From assembly GCA_000350305.1 (NCBI GenBank), contig CP002916.1, positions 434,001-498,000 of the forward strand: a stretch of DNA of 64,000 nt. The letters run 5' to 3'. Below are positions 1 through 7,887 of this stretch, one piece after another. The translations under genes were made by a program, and so were the position numbers. Source of the stretch: Thermoplasmatales archaeon BRNA1 (GTDB lineage Archaea > Thermoplasmatota > Thermoplasmata > Methanomassiliicoccales > Methanomethylophilaceae). The notes under the pieces are model-generated. The model saw only the letters and a list, made by a program, of their open reading frames with translations, ran no database searches and was not told the origin of the DNA. Each line of letters opens with the position of its first letter. The stretch's first letter is position 1.

Positions 1-885
1 ATCGAGGACGTGGGAGGCGTAGTCCTCCTGAAGAACCGTTCCTCCCAGATGCTCACAGTCACCATGTCAATCCCGGAGGAGGACCGTCCCATGGTGGAGG
101 CCTTCTGCAAGGAGATCGGCGGCCAGGTCAGGGACGTCCCCCTGGCAGGAACCGAGATCGCCGTCATCGGTCCCACCCTCGGGAGGCACCACATGCCCCA
201 CCCGATCTGCGATATAGCGGAGTACCTCAGGAGATGCGGTGCCGTCACCGTCGTCATGGGACTCGCCCGCGGAAGGGGGAAGCACACGTCCCAGATCTCC
301 CTCGAGGAGACCAAGATCATCGACGAGTACGACGCCTGCGTGTTCATGCTCGGCAACTTCAAGCCCTGCGTGGAGACCAAGGCCGAGCTCCTGCTGAGCA
401 ACATCAACATCCCCACCGTCCTTGTGTGCGGGCCCGTGCCCGAGGGCATCGAGGGAACCTGCGACGCCATCGTCACCGGCGTCGGCAGGAAAGCGTCCCG
501 CATGAGGGAGCCCGGAGACCGTGCCAAGCTCGAGGAGGTCGGAGACCGCGTCGAGGAGGTCCTGGACGACAAGAAGAAGGCCATCGAGGAGGACCCTCCC
601 TTCGTCCATCCGTCGGAGATCAAGGCCCTGCTGGAGAACTTCGAACCCATCGACATGTGCCTCAGGCCGGCCCCGCTGGTCATGCACCTGGACGGTCTCA
701 GGGCGAAGATCTCCTACGACGAGTACCACGAGCAGATCGAGAACATGGAGGTCTACGGCCGCCGTCTGGGAGACGTGTGCGTCATCACCCCCTCCAAGAT
801 CAACGACAGCTCCATGCTCATCCGCATCAAGAGCCGTTCCCAGGTGGCCTACGAGGACGCCGAGAAGGCCAAGAAGGCCGCATGA
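1..885 (+). CDS. Methanogenesis marker protein 7 (5' end cut by window)
   Basis: The reading frame is open from the first base, and the residues before the first possible GTG (position 10) continue the family pattern (..EDVGGVVLLKN), so the true start lies outside the window. The product resembles methanogenesis marker protein 7, a protein of unknown biochemical function found in methanogens and ANME archaea. Visible hallmarks are PLAGTEIAVIGPT near the N-terminus, a GRHHMPHP stretch and a central part with ACVFMLGNFKPC and TVLVCGPVP. About 295 residues are present, close to the usual length. It ends in TGA and overlaps the next gene by 4 nt (ATGA), so the two are probably cotranscribed. The family call is by recognition of conserved stretches; the cellular role is not known. 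Confidence 0.85.
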   Translation: MEDVGGVVLLKNRSSQMLTVTMSIPEEDRPMVEAFCKEIGGQVRDVPLAGTEIAVIGPTLGRHHMPHPICDIAEYLRRCGAVTVVMGLARGRGKHTSQISLEETKIIDEYDACVFMLGNFKPCVETKAELLLSNINIPTVLVCGPVPEGIEGTCDAIVTGVGRKASRMREPGDRAKLEEVGDRVEEVLDDKKKAIEEDPPFVHPSEIKALLENFEPIDMCLRPAPLVMHLDGLRAKISYDEYHEQIENMEVYGRRLGDVCVITPSKINDSSMLIRIKSRSQVAYEDAEKAKKAA

Positions 886-1298
886 GCGTGAGGAAGGGGA
901 CGTACGTCCTCGCGGTCGTTTTCGACCGCGACGTAAACATCACCGTGGGGGCCAAGGGCCCCCATCTTTTCCACGCTGGCACATATGTCTATGTGGGCAG
1001 TGCCATGGGCGGTCTGGATCAGCGTCTTTCAAGGCATCTGGCACATGTCAAGAAAATCAGATGGCACATCGATCATCTGACCACCGTCTGCGATTCCGCC
1101 AGGGCATGGGAATCCTATCCCGACTCGATTCCAGAATGCGGACTCGCCAGGATGGCCGAGGAGTGCGGAATGGTGCCAGAGATGGACGGATTCGGGTGTT
1201 CGGACTGCAGCTGCCGCACCCACCTTTTTAAAGCCGATGAGGAAACCATCGGAAAATTGGTAGCCAGAGGTTGTTTGCTGCCGTCTACTTCACGGTAA
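882..1298 (+). CDS. DUF123 (GIY-YIG-related) family protein
   Basis: A 138-residue protein of the DUF123 group, small GIY-YIG-like proteins sometimes fused to endonuclease III in archaea. Visible family features are GTYVLAV near the start, GTYVYVGSAMGGL (residues about 28-40) as the GIY-YIG-like core, RHLAHVKKIRWHIDHL after it, and a C-terminal Cys-rich GCSDCSC followed by a His. The ATG at 882 overlaps the TGA of the upstream marker 7 gene, which fixes the start; a much longer open frame upstream is only the shadow of that gene. Nuclease activity is inferred from the fold and untested. It ends in TAA, one of few genes here that do. Confidence 0.8.
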   Translation: MSVRKGTYVLAVVFDRDVNITVGAKGPHLFHAGTYVYVGSAMGGLDQRLSRHLAHVKKIRWHIDHLTTVCDSARAWESYPDSIPECGLARMAEECGMVPEMDGFGCSDCSCRTHLFKADEETIGKLVARGCLLPSTSR

Positions 1299-1338
1299 CC
1301 ATTATAAAATAAGAACCGCTACCCATGGCCATAGACTA

Positions 1339-1354
1339 CACTGTCTGTACAGTG
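1339..1354 (+). promoter_or_regulatory. Dyad (CACTGT-CTGT-ACAGTG) abutting the ribosome binding site of the GlcD-like gene
   Basis: A perfect 6-bp inverted repeat with a 4-nt spacer lies between a TATA box (TTATAAAATAAG, 1303-1314) and the start at 1369. Its last bases touch the GGAGG ribosome binding site (1354-1358). With a start site expected near 1330-1335 the dyad would lie at the head of the transcript. It could be an operator or a hairpin that occludes the Shine-Dalgarno sequence. This is seen in sequence only. Confidence 0.45.
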
Positions 1355-1368
1355 GAGGATTGAAAAAA

Positions 1369-2985
1369 ATGGATTCGGACAAACTATCCCGTGAAGTGAC
1401 TCCCGAGATCATCAGCAAACTCGAGTCTGCTATCGGAAAGGACAACGTCAACACCCACCCCGAGGAGAGGCTCCTTTACAGCCACGACCTCGCACCGCTG
1501 CCCGGAGTCGCCGGAATCGCGTTCAAGAACATCCCCGATGTCGTCGTCAGGCCCACCTGCACCGAGGACGTCGCCGCTGTCATGAGAATCGCGTACGAGA
1601 ACGGCGTCGCAGTCACCCCCCGCGGAAACTCCACCTGGGGACTCGGCGGATGCCAGCCCGTCTTCGCAGGGATCGTCGTCGACTTCTCCTCGAAGATGAA
1701 CAAGATCATCAAGCTCGACCCTGAGCACCTCTGCGTCAAGGTCCAGGCAGGAATCACTTTCAAAGAGGTCCTCGACGCCTGCATGGCGAAGGGCTTCATC
1801 ATCGGATCCTACCCCTCCTCATTCCCCGCAGCCACCATCGGCGGCTGGTACGGAACCAACGGAATGGGAATCGGAACCTACAAGTTCGGAAGCGTCAAGG
1901 ACAACGTCCTCAACATGGAGGTTGTCCTCCCCGACGGATCCGTCATCGAGACCGGATACGACAACATCGGTGCGTTCATGTCCGGCTACAACCTCAACCA
2001 GTTCTTCGCCGGAGCCGAGGGAACCCTCGGACTCGTCTGCACCTTCACCCTCAAGATGTACCCGATGGGAGTCATCAGGCCCACCATCTACAACTTCGAG
2101 AACCTCGCGGACGCAGACCCCGCCATCCAGGCAATCGCGAAGCACCCCAGCATCAAGCCCCTGCACGTCAGCTGGGCCGACTTCAACCACTTCGCCAACC
2201 AGGCCCGCGCAGCGAAGGAGGAGCCCTCCATCCACGTCCACTCCGAGTGCAAGAACACCGTCCTGGTCGTTCTGCAGGGTGACGAGCGTTTCGTCGACCT
2301 TGAGGACGAGGCCGTCGAGGAGATCATGGTCAAGGCCGGCGGGCAGAAACTGCCCAACGAGATCGCCGACCACGAGTGGGACGAGCGCTGCTATGAGTTC
2401 CGCGCCCGTGCCGTCGGAGTCGGAGAGATTCCCGCCGAGGTCATCGTTCCCTCCAACAGCTGGGGACAGTTCGTCGGCGAGTGCTACGAGGGCTTCAGCA
2501 AGATGAAGATGGAGACCGGAGGAATCATCGGACAGATGGTCGACCCCCAGACCGTCCTCTTCATGCCCTACTACTTCATGGACAACGAGGGAATGCTCGG
2601 AATGACCGCATTCTCCTTCAACTTCTACCTCGGCGACGTCGCCACCAGGTACGGCGGAAGGACCACCGGTCTCGGAGTCTTCTTCGCATGGAACCTCGAC
2701 AACATCCACGATGCCAACACCGTCGAGTACATGAGGGAGCTCAAGACCTACCTCGACCCCCGCGATGTCATGAATCCCGGACACGTCGTCTGCGGACTCA
2801 CCAGGTTCGGTATCTCCCTGTCCCACGGACTCATGGAGTTCGCCAGCAAGATGATGCAGACCGTCAAGAAGATGCTGCCCCCTGACTCCACCTTCGCCGA
2901 CAACATCGAGAGGTTCCACTACAACACTCTCGAAGAGGAGAAGGCCGCCGACAGGAAGCACGTCCTCGGCCGCGGCTACGAGTGA
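1369..2985 (+). CDS. GlcD-like FAD-binding oxidase (D-lactate/glycolate dehydrogenase family)
   Basis: A 538-residue flavoprotein of the GlcD / D-lactate dehydrogenase family. The PCMH-type FAD-binding domain occupies roughly residues 30-250, with VVRPTCTEDVAAVMRIAYENG, PRGNSTWGLGG and a segment with FFAGAEGTLGLV; the FAD-oxidase C-terminal domain follows and ends with the typical YLDPRDVMNPGHVV. It should oxidise a 2-hydroxy acid and pass electrons to a partner such as an HdrD-like iron-sulfur protein, but no partner is next to it, so the substrate is open. I prefer ATG 1369 to TTG 1360, because GGAGG (1354-1358) sits 10 nt before 1369 and only 1 nt before 1360. A TATA box at 1303-1314 gives it its own promoter. 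A terminator hairpin follows, so it appears to be a single-gene unit. Confidence 0.85.
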   Translation: MDSDKLSREVTPEIISKLESAIGKDNVNTHPEERLLYSHDLAPLPGVAGIAFKNIPDVVVRPTCTEDVAAVMRIAYENGVAVTPRGNSTWGLGGCQPVFAGIVVDFSSKMNKIIKLDPEHLCVKVQAGITFKEVLDACMAKGFIIGSYPSSFPAATIGGWYGTNGMGIGTYKFGSVKDNVLNMEVVLPDGSVIETGYDNIGAFMSGYNLNQFFAGAEGTLGLVCTFTLKMYPMGVIRPTIYNFENLADADPAIQAIAKHPSIKPLHVSWADFNHFANQARAAKEEPSIHVHSECKNTVLVVLQGDERFVDLEDEAVEEIMVKAGGQKLPNEIADHEWDERCYEFRARAVGVGEIPAEVIVPSNSWGQFVGECYEGFSKMKMETGGIIGQMVDPQTVLFMPYYFMDNEGMLGMTAFSFNFYLGDVATRYGGRTTGLGVFFAWNLDNIHDANTVEYMRELKTYLDPRDVMNPGHVVCGLTRFGISLSHGLMEFASKMMQTVKKMLPPDSTFADNIERFHYNTLEEEKAADRKHVLGRGYE

Positions 2986-3002
2986 TCAAACCCCAATCTC
3001 AA

Positions 3003-3051
3003 GGGGCCCGGTGCCTACACCGAATCCGGGCACCGGCCCCGATACCTTTTT
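3003..3051 (+). terminator. Hairpin terminator after the GlcD-like gene
   Basis: A GC-rich stem (GGGGCCCGGTGCC against GGGCACCGGCCCC with one bulge) is followed within a few bases by TTTTT. It lies 17 nt after the TGA of the upstream gene. Confidence 0.65.
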
Positions 3052-3155
3052 CATCAACAGTGCCAGCATCTGAGCGTTGCTGTATTTCTGGACCAAGGTG
3101 CGGTACCATGAAATGCCGGGGATTTGATAGGTGTCCGGCTGGGGGCTGTCGGCAC

Positions 3156-4439
3156 TCAGGGGCCCAAAGCGATGATGGGGACAACGTATACGCCGTCCTC
3201 CCTACGGTATGCAGAACCGCCCAATCCGGTGATGACACAGAGGAATCTTGGTGTTGCGGCTGACCCGTCCCTGATGATGAAGTCGCGGATCTTTTTCAGG
3301 TTCTCGGCACCCTCATCGATGGCATCCTGTCCGAGTTTTATCTCAAAGGCCCCCCATCCCTCGTTCTTGAGTTCCACCACGGCATCGATCTCCCTGTTGC
3401 TATGGTCGCGGTAGTGGAACACCTCTCCGCCGAAGGTATCTGCATATATCGTCAGATCCCTCTCACAGAGGGCTTCGAAGAGGAAACCGAGGGTTCTCGT
3501 GTCGTTCATGAGGGTTTTCCTGTCCAGTCCCAGAGCGGCAGCCGCTAGCGAAGGGTCTGCAAGATGTCTTTTCGGATTCTTTCCCACCCTGACCGGGGAT
3601 CTGTAATTGGGAGAATACGCCGGCTGGTCCCCGATTATGTGCAGTTTTCCGAATACATCGAGGTAGTCCGTGACGGTATCGTTGTCGAGGCCTTCGTCCT
3701 CATACTGAGTGATGTCAGTTGATAGTTTCTTCTTGGTCGCAATGGTGCTCTCGTTTCTGGCAAGGGAATGGAACAGGCGTTTGAGCTTGGCAACGTCCCT
3801 CCTTTTTCCGTCCGTCTTCTGAGCATCTTCCTCGCAGAGTTTGTTGATGTAGTCTGACAGAAGCAATCTGACGGACATCTCGTCAGATTCCAGCAATCCG
3901 GGCCATCCTCCCCTGATAACCAGCCAGGCAATCTTTTCCAGGCCCGGGGATTTGCCTTTAACCGTCTTGAAATCTCCTTCGAACAGTCCTTTCAAAGACA
4001 CTTTGCCGGTCGAATCGCCGGATTCGAAGAGGGACATGGTCCGCATCCTTACATCAAGTATCCTCGCCACTCCCGAATGGCTTCTTTCAGCCTTGTTCGA
4101 ACTCGACGAACCGCAGAGAACGAATCTCCCCTTCCTGCCGTCTTTATCAACAACATAGCGGACAGCATCCCAGATTTTGGGGACATCCTGCCATTCGTCT
4201 ATAAGATGCGGTTCATCTCCTTCCAGTGCGGCCAGGGGATCCTCCTTTGCGATACGGAGGTTTATGAAATTGTTCTCCGGGTCTACCAGGGAGTATTCGC
4301 TGTTGGCGATGGAGCGCGCGCACCAGGTTTTTCCGCAACCTTTCGGTCCTTCGATGCTTACCGCCCCGGCCGTTTCGAGGGATTTGACAATCCTGTCTTC
4401 CACCAGCCTTCTGCGATATCCATCCGGAGTGAGGGGCAT
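3156..4439 (-). CDS. DUF4143-type ATP-binding protein (AAA_14)
   Basis: A 427-residue ATPase of the AAA_14/DUF4143 type. The Walker A motif GPKGCGKT is at residues 31-38, a Walker B-like PHLIDEWQDVP near 75, and a sensor-like FVLCGSSSS near 105. The C-terminal DUF4143 part carries the nuclease-like pattern REIDAVVELK and FEIKLG. These proteins are abundant in gut archaea and their cellular role is unknown. I chose ATG 4439, not the ATG at 4478, because a TATA element (CTATATATC on this strand, 4461-4470) sits about 27 nt upstream of 4439, predicting a leaderless message, and because 4478 falls inside a tandem repeat. The gene stands alone and converges with the GlcD-like gene. Confidence 0.8.
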   Translation of the reverse strand: MPLTPDGYRRRLVEDRIVKSLETAGAVSIEGPKGCGKTWCARSIANSEYSLVDPENNFINLRIAKEDPLAALEGDEPHLIDEWQDVPKIWDAVRYVVDKDGRKGRFVLCGSSSSNKAERSHSGVARILDVRMRTMSLFESGDSTGKVSLKGLFEGDFKTVKGKSPGLEKIAWLVIRGGWPGLLESDEMSVRLLLSDYINKLCEEDAQKTDGKRRDVAKLKRLFHSLARNESTIATKKKLSTDITQYEDEGLDNDTVTDYLDVFGKLHIIGDQPAYSPNYRSPVRVGKNPKRHLADPSLAAAALGLDRKTLMNDTRTLGFLFEALCERDLTIYADTFGGEVFHYRDHSNREIDAVVELKNEGWGAFEIKLGQDAIDEGAENLKKIRDFIIRDGSAATPRFLCVITGLGGSAYRREDGVYVVPIIALGP

Positions 4440-4476
4440 AGTTTGATTAACGGGTGGGACAGATATATAGATTCCC

Positions 4477-4530
4477 ATGATTTCATGGGATTGAATCCTA
4501 TGATTTCATGGGATTGAATCCTATGATTTC
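4477..4530. repeat. Tandem repeat, 2.3 copies of a 23-bp unit
   Basis: Units at 4477-4499 and 4500-4522 are identical (ATGATTTCATGGGATTGAATCCT), followed by 8 bases of a third copy. Each unit contains the palindrome GGATTGAATCC. The array lies between two divergent genes, just upstream of the TATA box of the DUF4143 gene. No spacers separate the units. Confidence 0.9.
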
Positions 4531-4687
4531 ACAAATATGATCGGATTGGGATAAGCTTCCCGAATCTGTTGTCATAACCGAAAGATGTTCCGATCTGACG
4601 ATGAATCCTGACGACTCCGAGTTCTGAATTACTATCTCGGGTTTCATGTTCAGCGGTTATTTATGGCAGCAGTTCCATGTGGCCGCG

Positions 4688-5110
4688 ATGGCAGTCGAAT
4701 ACCGCGGCACGGTTATCGGGGATTACCTCGAGATTCTGGAGCTGTGGTCCGCCGACCGCCCCGTCTCCAGGGAGGATTCCGAGGAGGGCATCTCGTCGTT
4801 CCTCAGTAGGAACGGAAAATACTGTTTTACTGCCGTGTCCGACGGAAAGGTCGTCGGAGCGGTCCTGTGCGGAAGTGACGGACGCAGCGCGAGGATATAC
4901 CATCTCGTCGTGGACCCAGACTTCCGCAGGCAGGGTATCGCACACACCCTCATCAAGCACTCATAGAACGTGCTGAGGGAGGAGGGCACCTGCGCCGTGG
5001 ACGCCGTAGTGTTCAGGGAGGACCCCACCAGGGAGTTCTGGGAGAGCGAGGGATTCCGCTACCGCAGGGATATCGCCCACAGGGACCTGCCCGACGACGA
5101 GTTCTTCTGA
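4688..5110 (+). CDS. GNAT family N-acetyltransferase with one in-frame TAG (probable pyrrolysine, residue 93)
   Basis: A GNAT-fold acetyltransferase of about 140 residues. The acetyl-CoA binding region reads YHLVVDPDFRRQGIAHTLIKHS, followed by a TAG codon at 4964-4966. The same frame then continues with NVLREEGTCAVDAVVFRED..FWESEGFRYRR, the normal GNAT beta5-alpha4 end, and stops at TGA. Reading through the TAG gives a protein of family length with no other defect. ATG 4688 is preferred to 4646, because a TATA element (GTTATTTATGG, about 4655-4665) lies 27 nt upstream of 4688. The acceptor substrate is unknown. Either TAG is read as pyrrolysine, as expected in a PylB-encoding archaeon, or this is a very recent nonsense pseudogene; two other genes in the window show the same pattern. 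Confidence 0.75.
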
Positions 5111-5797
5111 TCAGAGCATCGGGATGAGGTCCGCGATGGTCCTGACGATCTCGACGCCCTTTCCGACCTTTGCTTCCCAGATGTCGCGCGTCCTGTTGTC
5201 GTGTCCGCTCATGACACCGATGAACCGCGCGCCGGAGTTGTATGCCGTGAGGTAATCAACCAGGCCGTCCCCGACATAGAGGATCTCGTCGCACTTCACG
5301 CCGAACTCCTTTGCGAGATGTTCCATGGCGAGAGGGCTGGGCTTCGCCTCGTTCTCAGGGTAGTCGTCCCTGGCGACCAGGGCATCGAACCTGTCGAGGA
5401 CCCCTGCGTTCCCAAGGACGTACTCGGCGTACCTGCGTCCGCCCCTGGTGAGGATTCCCGCCTTCAGGCCCTTCGCCTTCATGGCATCCAGGAGTTCGAC
5501 CGCACCGGGGAAGATCCTCGCCACGTTGGCGTTCTCCATCTCGATCTCGGTGGCATTCTCCTGGATCTCGTTGTCGATGGCGGGCTTGTGCTTCTGCAGC
5601 CCGTTCTCCTCGATCCATCTGTCGCAGTTCTCCATGGTGAGCTTGTATCCGTCGGCCTTGAGGACATCGGCCGGAACACCGTACTTAGAATAGGCGTCGG
5701 TCACGACGTTAGCGAGTTTGACGTAGTCGACACGGGTGTCCATGAAAGTACCGTCCATGTCGAATCCGATCGCCTTGATCTTCGCATCCAGCGCCAT
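5111..5797 (-). CDS. HAD-superfamily phosphatase (phosphoglycolate phosphatase-like)
   Basis: A 228-residue haloacid-dehalogenase-type hydrolase. Motif I is GFDMDGTFMDT near the N-terminus (nucleophile Asp plus second Asp), motif II is the GILTRGG region, and motif III/IV shows KPSPLAMEHLAKEFG with LYVGDGLVDYLTA. A helical cap lies between motifs I and II. It probably removes phosphate from a small metabolite; the substrate cannot be read from sequence. Candidate starts are TTG 5815, ATG 5803 and ATG 5797. A box-A element (CCTTTTATCC on this strand, about 5821-5830) favours 5797 or 5803 as a leaderless start. Its TGA is adjacent to the end of the convergent GNAT gene, with no spacer. Confidence 0.8.
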   Translation of the reverse strand: MALDAKIKAIGFDMDGTFMDTRVDYVKLANVVTDAYSKYGVPADVLKADGYKLTMENCDRWIEENGLQKHKPAIDNEIQENATEIEMENANVARIFPGAVELLDAMKAKGLKAGILTRGGRRYAEYVLGNAGVLDRFDALVARDDYPENEAKPSPLAMEHLAKEFGVKCDEILYVGDGLVDYLTAYNSGARFIGVMSGHDNRTRDIWEAKVGKGVEIVRTIADLIPML

Positions 5798-5875
5798 GTT
5801 CATGTTAAAGGGCAAATCGGATAAAAGGATTACACTCTGTCGGAATCAATGGAATAAACGGATGCTGGCACTGTT

Positions 5876-5905
5876 GTAAAAGGGCCCGCAGGGAACCCTG
5901 CGGGA
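5876..5905 (-). terminator. Terminator of RNase P RNA
   Basis: On the minus strand CCCGCAGGG-TTC-CCTGCGGG is followed by CCCTTTTAC. It begins just after the 3' end of the RNase P RNA. Confidence 0.7.
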
Positions 5906-5906
5906 G

Positions 5907-6211
5907 TGTCAATTCAGAGTAGTAGCCCCCCTTCTGTTTCAGACGGCATTCAACTAACGCACTCTACCCACCGGTCCCAGGCATGTCATTCCGGTTGTGT
6001 GAGCTTGCTCCGATGAGGTGTCGCCGTTGCACCAGATCTCCGGGAACGTCGCTGACAGACAGGTCATCCTGTTTACCGGAACTGTGTCGTTTCTGGGCCC
6101 TTGCCAGGGGTCTCCCCCTGCCGGATTTCCCGGCTCATCTTTGCCCGTGGAGGAGGGAACTTCCTCAGCCGCGCCGAAGCGCTACCGTCGGCCGTCCTCT
6201 CTCTATTGACA
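5907..6211 (-). ncRNA. rnpB: RNase P RNA (archaeal)
   Basis: The catalytic RNA of RNase P, which matures tRNA 5' ends. Read on the minus strand, the conserved 5' element GAGGAAGTTCCC (P4 strand) follows a hairpin-rich start. The middle carries CCAGAAACGACAC and CCGGTAAACAGG, and the 3' part carries GTTGAATGCCGTC and ACAGAAGGGGGGCTAC, the other P4 strand. The ends pair as P1 (TGTCAAT with ATTGACA, plus AGAG with CTCT), which sets the boundaries within a few nt. A TATA-like TTATAAA is about 25 nt upstream of the 5' end and a hairpin/T-run follows the 3' end. About 305 nt fits archaeal type A RNA. Confidence 0.9.
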
Positions 6212-6229
6212 TCATTCTCAATGGGCGGG

Positions 6230-6240
6230 TTGTTTATAAC
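6230..6240 (-). promoter_or_regulatory. TATA box of RNase P RNA
   Basis: GTTATAAACA on the minus strand lies about 25 nt upstream of the predicted 5' end of the RNase P RNA, the normal archaeal box A distance. Confidence 0.6.
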
Positions 6241-6301
6241 AGTATCCAGCGCATACGCGAACCAAAGTCTTAATAAGGACATTGGAATAGGGTGGCTTAC
6301 T

Positions 6302-6388
6302 GCAAGGGTAGTCAAGCATGGCCAACGACGCAAGGTTGAGGGCCTTGTCCATAGCGGTCCGCGTGTTCAAATCACGTCCCTTGCACCA
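6302..6388 (+). tRNA. tRNA-Leu (anticodon GAG), CCA encoded
   Basis: Acceptor stem GCAAGGG pairs with CCCTTGC (6378-6384), then discriminator A and an encoded CCA. The anticodon stem is CAAGG/CCTTG with loop TTGAGGG, giving anticodon GAG (reads CUC, CUU). A long variable arm (class II) precedes the T arm GCGTG-TTCAAAT-CACGT. A T-run follows at 6394-6398. Confidence 0.93.
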
Positions 6389-6400
6389 CTCTTCTTTTAA

Positions 6401-6532
6401 TCGAATTCTGTCCTGATATCAGCGGCGGTCGGCATCCCCGTGCTGCCTTCTGTAGTCGCATTCTGGGCAGTTCTCGTGGTTCTGTACAACCGCTACGTCA
6501 CCGTCGAGAGCGCCGCTGGGTCCGTCGTATGA
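6401..6532 (+). other. Gene-poor stretch with a short hydrophobic reading frame, possible LemA-like remnant
   Basis: Between tRNA-Leu and the next gene (6389-6619) no intact gene is seen. One frame between a TAA (6398) and a TGA (6530) encodes a hydrophobic segment, PVLPSVVAFWAVLVVLYNRY, followed by VTVESAAGSVV. This resembles the N-terminal membrane segment plus YN-type start of LemA proteins, but has no ATG start and ends early. It may be a decayed fragment. A GGCCC-GAAA-GGGCC hairpin lies at about 6553-6566. Confidence 0.25.
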
Positions 6533-6619
6533 AGGGATAAGAAACAATTTGGGCCCGAAAGGGCCGCTTCTCACGAGTCAATAACAGAACGGATCACGTC
6601 ATCCGATCGGACGGTCCTC

Positions 6620-7798
6620 TCATCCCTTCTTCGGTTCGTGGCCCAGCAGGAACTCCTTGAACGTGACGTGGTTCTTCCCGGAGGATCCGTCAATGCTTAT
6701 GCGGACGGTCTCGGTGAGTGCCTCCTTCACCTTTCCGAAGAAGCTCTTCTTGGGCGGTTCGGGCGCCGTCAGTTCCATGTCGGAGACGACGTACCTGACC
6801 TTCCCGTCCCCGTAGTCGGCGACGAACGAGACGTACCCGTCGTAGTCCTCGACCTTGACCTTGCATCCCCTCCTCTTGAGCTCGATGAAGACGGCGTTCT
6901 CGGTCTCGCTCTGAACGTTGCGGGTGACCCCCTTGATGCTGTTGCGGATGCCGAGATCCGCAGCATAATAGATCATCTGGCTCTTCTTGAGTTTGTTGAT
7001 GTAGGAGCGCCCCTCGTTCTCCATGACGAGGTAGGTTCCGACCAGGGAATCCAGGGCGCGGGAGGTGTATCCGAACTTCTTTCCGGACATGCTCATTACC
7101 TCGTCGGAGTCCATGGGTGTTCCGGAGGTGTCCATGATGCGCTCGGCCATGATGACGGCGGTATCGGGGTCGAGACGCGACGAATAGGTGAGTGCGTCCT
7201 GGAGGACGGAGGAGCACAGCGCGCCGTACAGGAGCATGTGCGCCTCCCTCTCGGACATGGAGGTCCTGACGCAGGGCAGTCCCCCGTATTCCATGTAGAG
7301 GTCGACGGCCTCGTCGGAGTTCTCGATCTCGTTGAGGTCCATGAACTCGTATATGGACAGCGGCATGACCCTGATCTCCCTGAGGCAGGGTTTCAGGTCC
7401 GTCTTGCGGGGGGCGGTGACGGAATCGTCGGACGACGTCAGGAAGTATTCCGCGAAGTTCTGCTGCATGAGCGCCCACAGTGCCTCGCTCCAGCCGGGGA
7501 TCTTCTGGACCTCGTCCATGATCACGAACGGGTCGGTCTTCCCCTCGACGGACTTGGTGACGAGTATCTTCAGGTCCTCGGCGTAGCGGATGTCGAAGAG
7601 GTCCACCGAATCGAAGTCGAAGCGGATGATGTCGTCCGGGTTCTTCCCGTTATCAATCATCCTCTGGATGAACTGATCCATGATGGTGCTCTTCCCCACA
7701 CCCCTCAGCCCCGTGAGGACCTTGACCGCGCGGCGGTCGCCGGTGAGGTCCTCGAGTCTGTCGAGGTACATGTTCCTGATCAGAAACCCGTCGTCCAT
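6620..7798 (-). CDS. DUF4143-type ATP-binding protein (second copy)
   Basis: A 392-residue AAA_14/DUF4143 ATPase. Walker A is GLRGVGKS (residues 30-37) and Walker B is FVIMDEVQKIP (about 91-101); a sensor segment YFLTSSDD and the PLSIYEFM element typical of this family follow. The C-terminal nuclease-like part has FIELKRRGCKVKV. It is only distantly similar to the copy at 3156-4439. The ATG at 7798 is supported by a TATA element (GCTTATATTG on this strand) 28 nt upstream. It stands alone and diverges from the small gene at 7888. The function is unknown; members are often multicopy in gut archaea. Confidence 0.8.
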   Translation of the reverse strand: MDDGFLIRNMYLDRLEDLTGDRRAVKVLTGLRGVGKSTIMDQFIQRMIDNGKNPDDIIRFDFDSVDLFDIRYAEDLKILVTKSVEGKTDPFVIMDEVQKIPGWSEALWALMQQNFAEYFLTSSDDSVTAPRKTDLKPCLREIRVMPLSIYEFMDLNEIENSDEAVDLYMEYGGLPCVRTSMSEREAHMLLYGALCSSVLQDALTYSSRLDPDTAVIMAERIMDTSGTPMDSDEVMSMSGKKFGYTSRALDSLVGTYLVMENEGRSYINKLKKSQMIYYAADLGIRNSIKGVTRNVQSETENAVFIELKRRGCKVKVEDYDGYVSFVADYGDGKVRYVVSDMELTAPEPPKKSFFGKVKEALTETVRISIDGSSGKNHVTFKEFLLGHEPKKG

Positions 7799-7887
7799 GC
7801 AACTGGTAAGGCGTCATGACAATATAAGCCCATTTTCCAGTCCCTCCGTCCATCCTTTTTATACCACCAATCCGATTCACGCATACC

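Noticed and set aside
234-1298. A 354-codon open frame suggesting one large protein
   Set aside because: The first two thirds are a shadow of the methanogenesis marker gene; only the part from ATG 882 has family similarity.
4477-4530. Repeat array resembling a short CRISPR (unit ends in ATTGAAT-like bases)
   Set aside because: The copies are directly adjacent with no spacers and there are no cas genes in the window.
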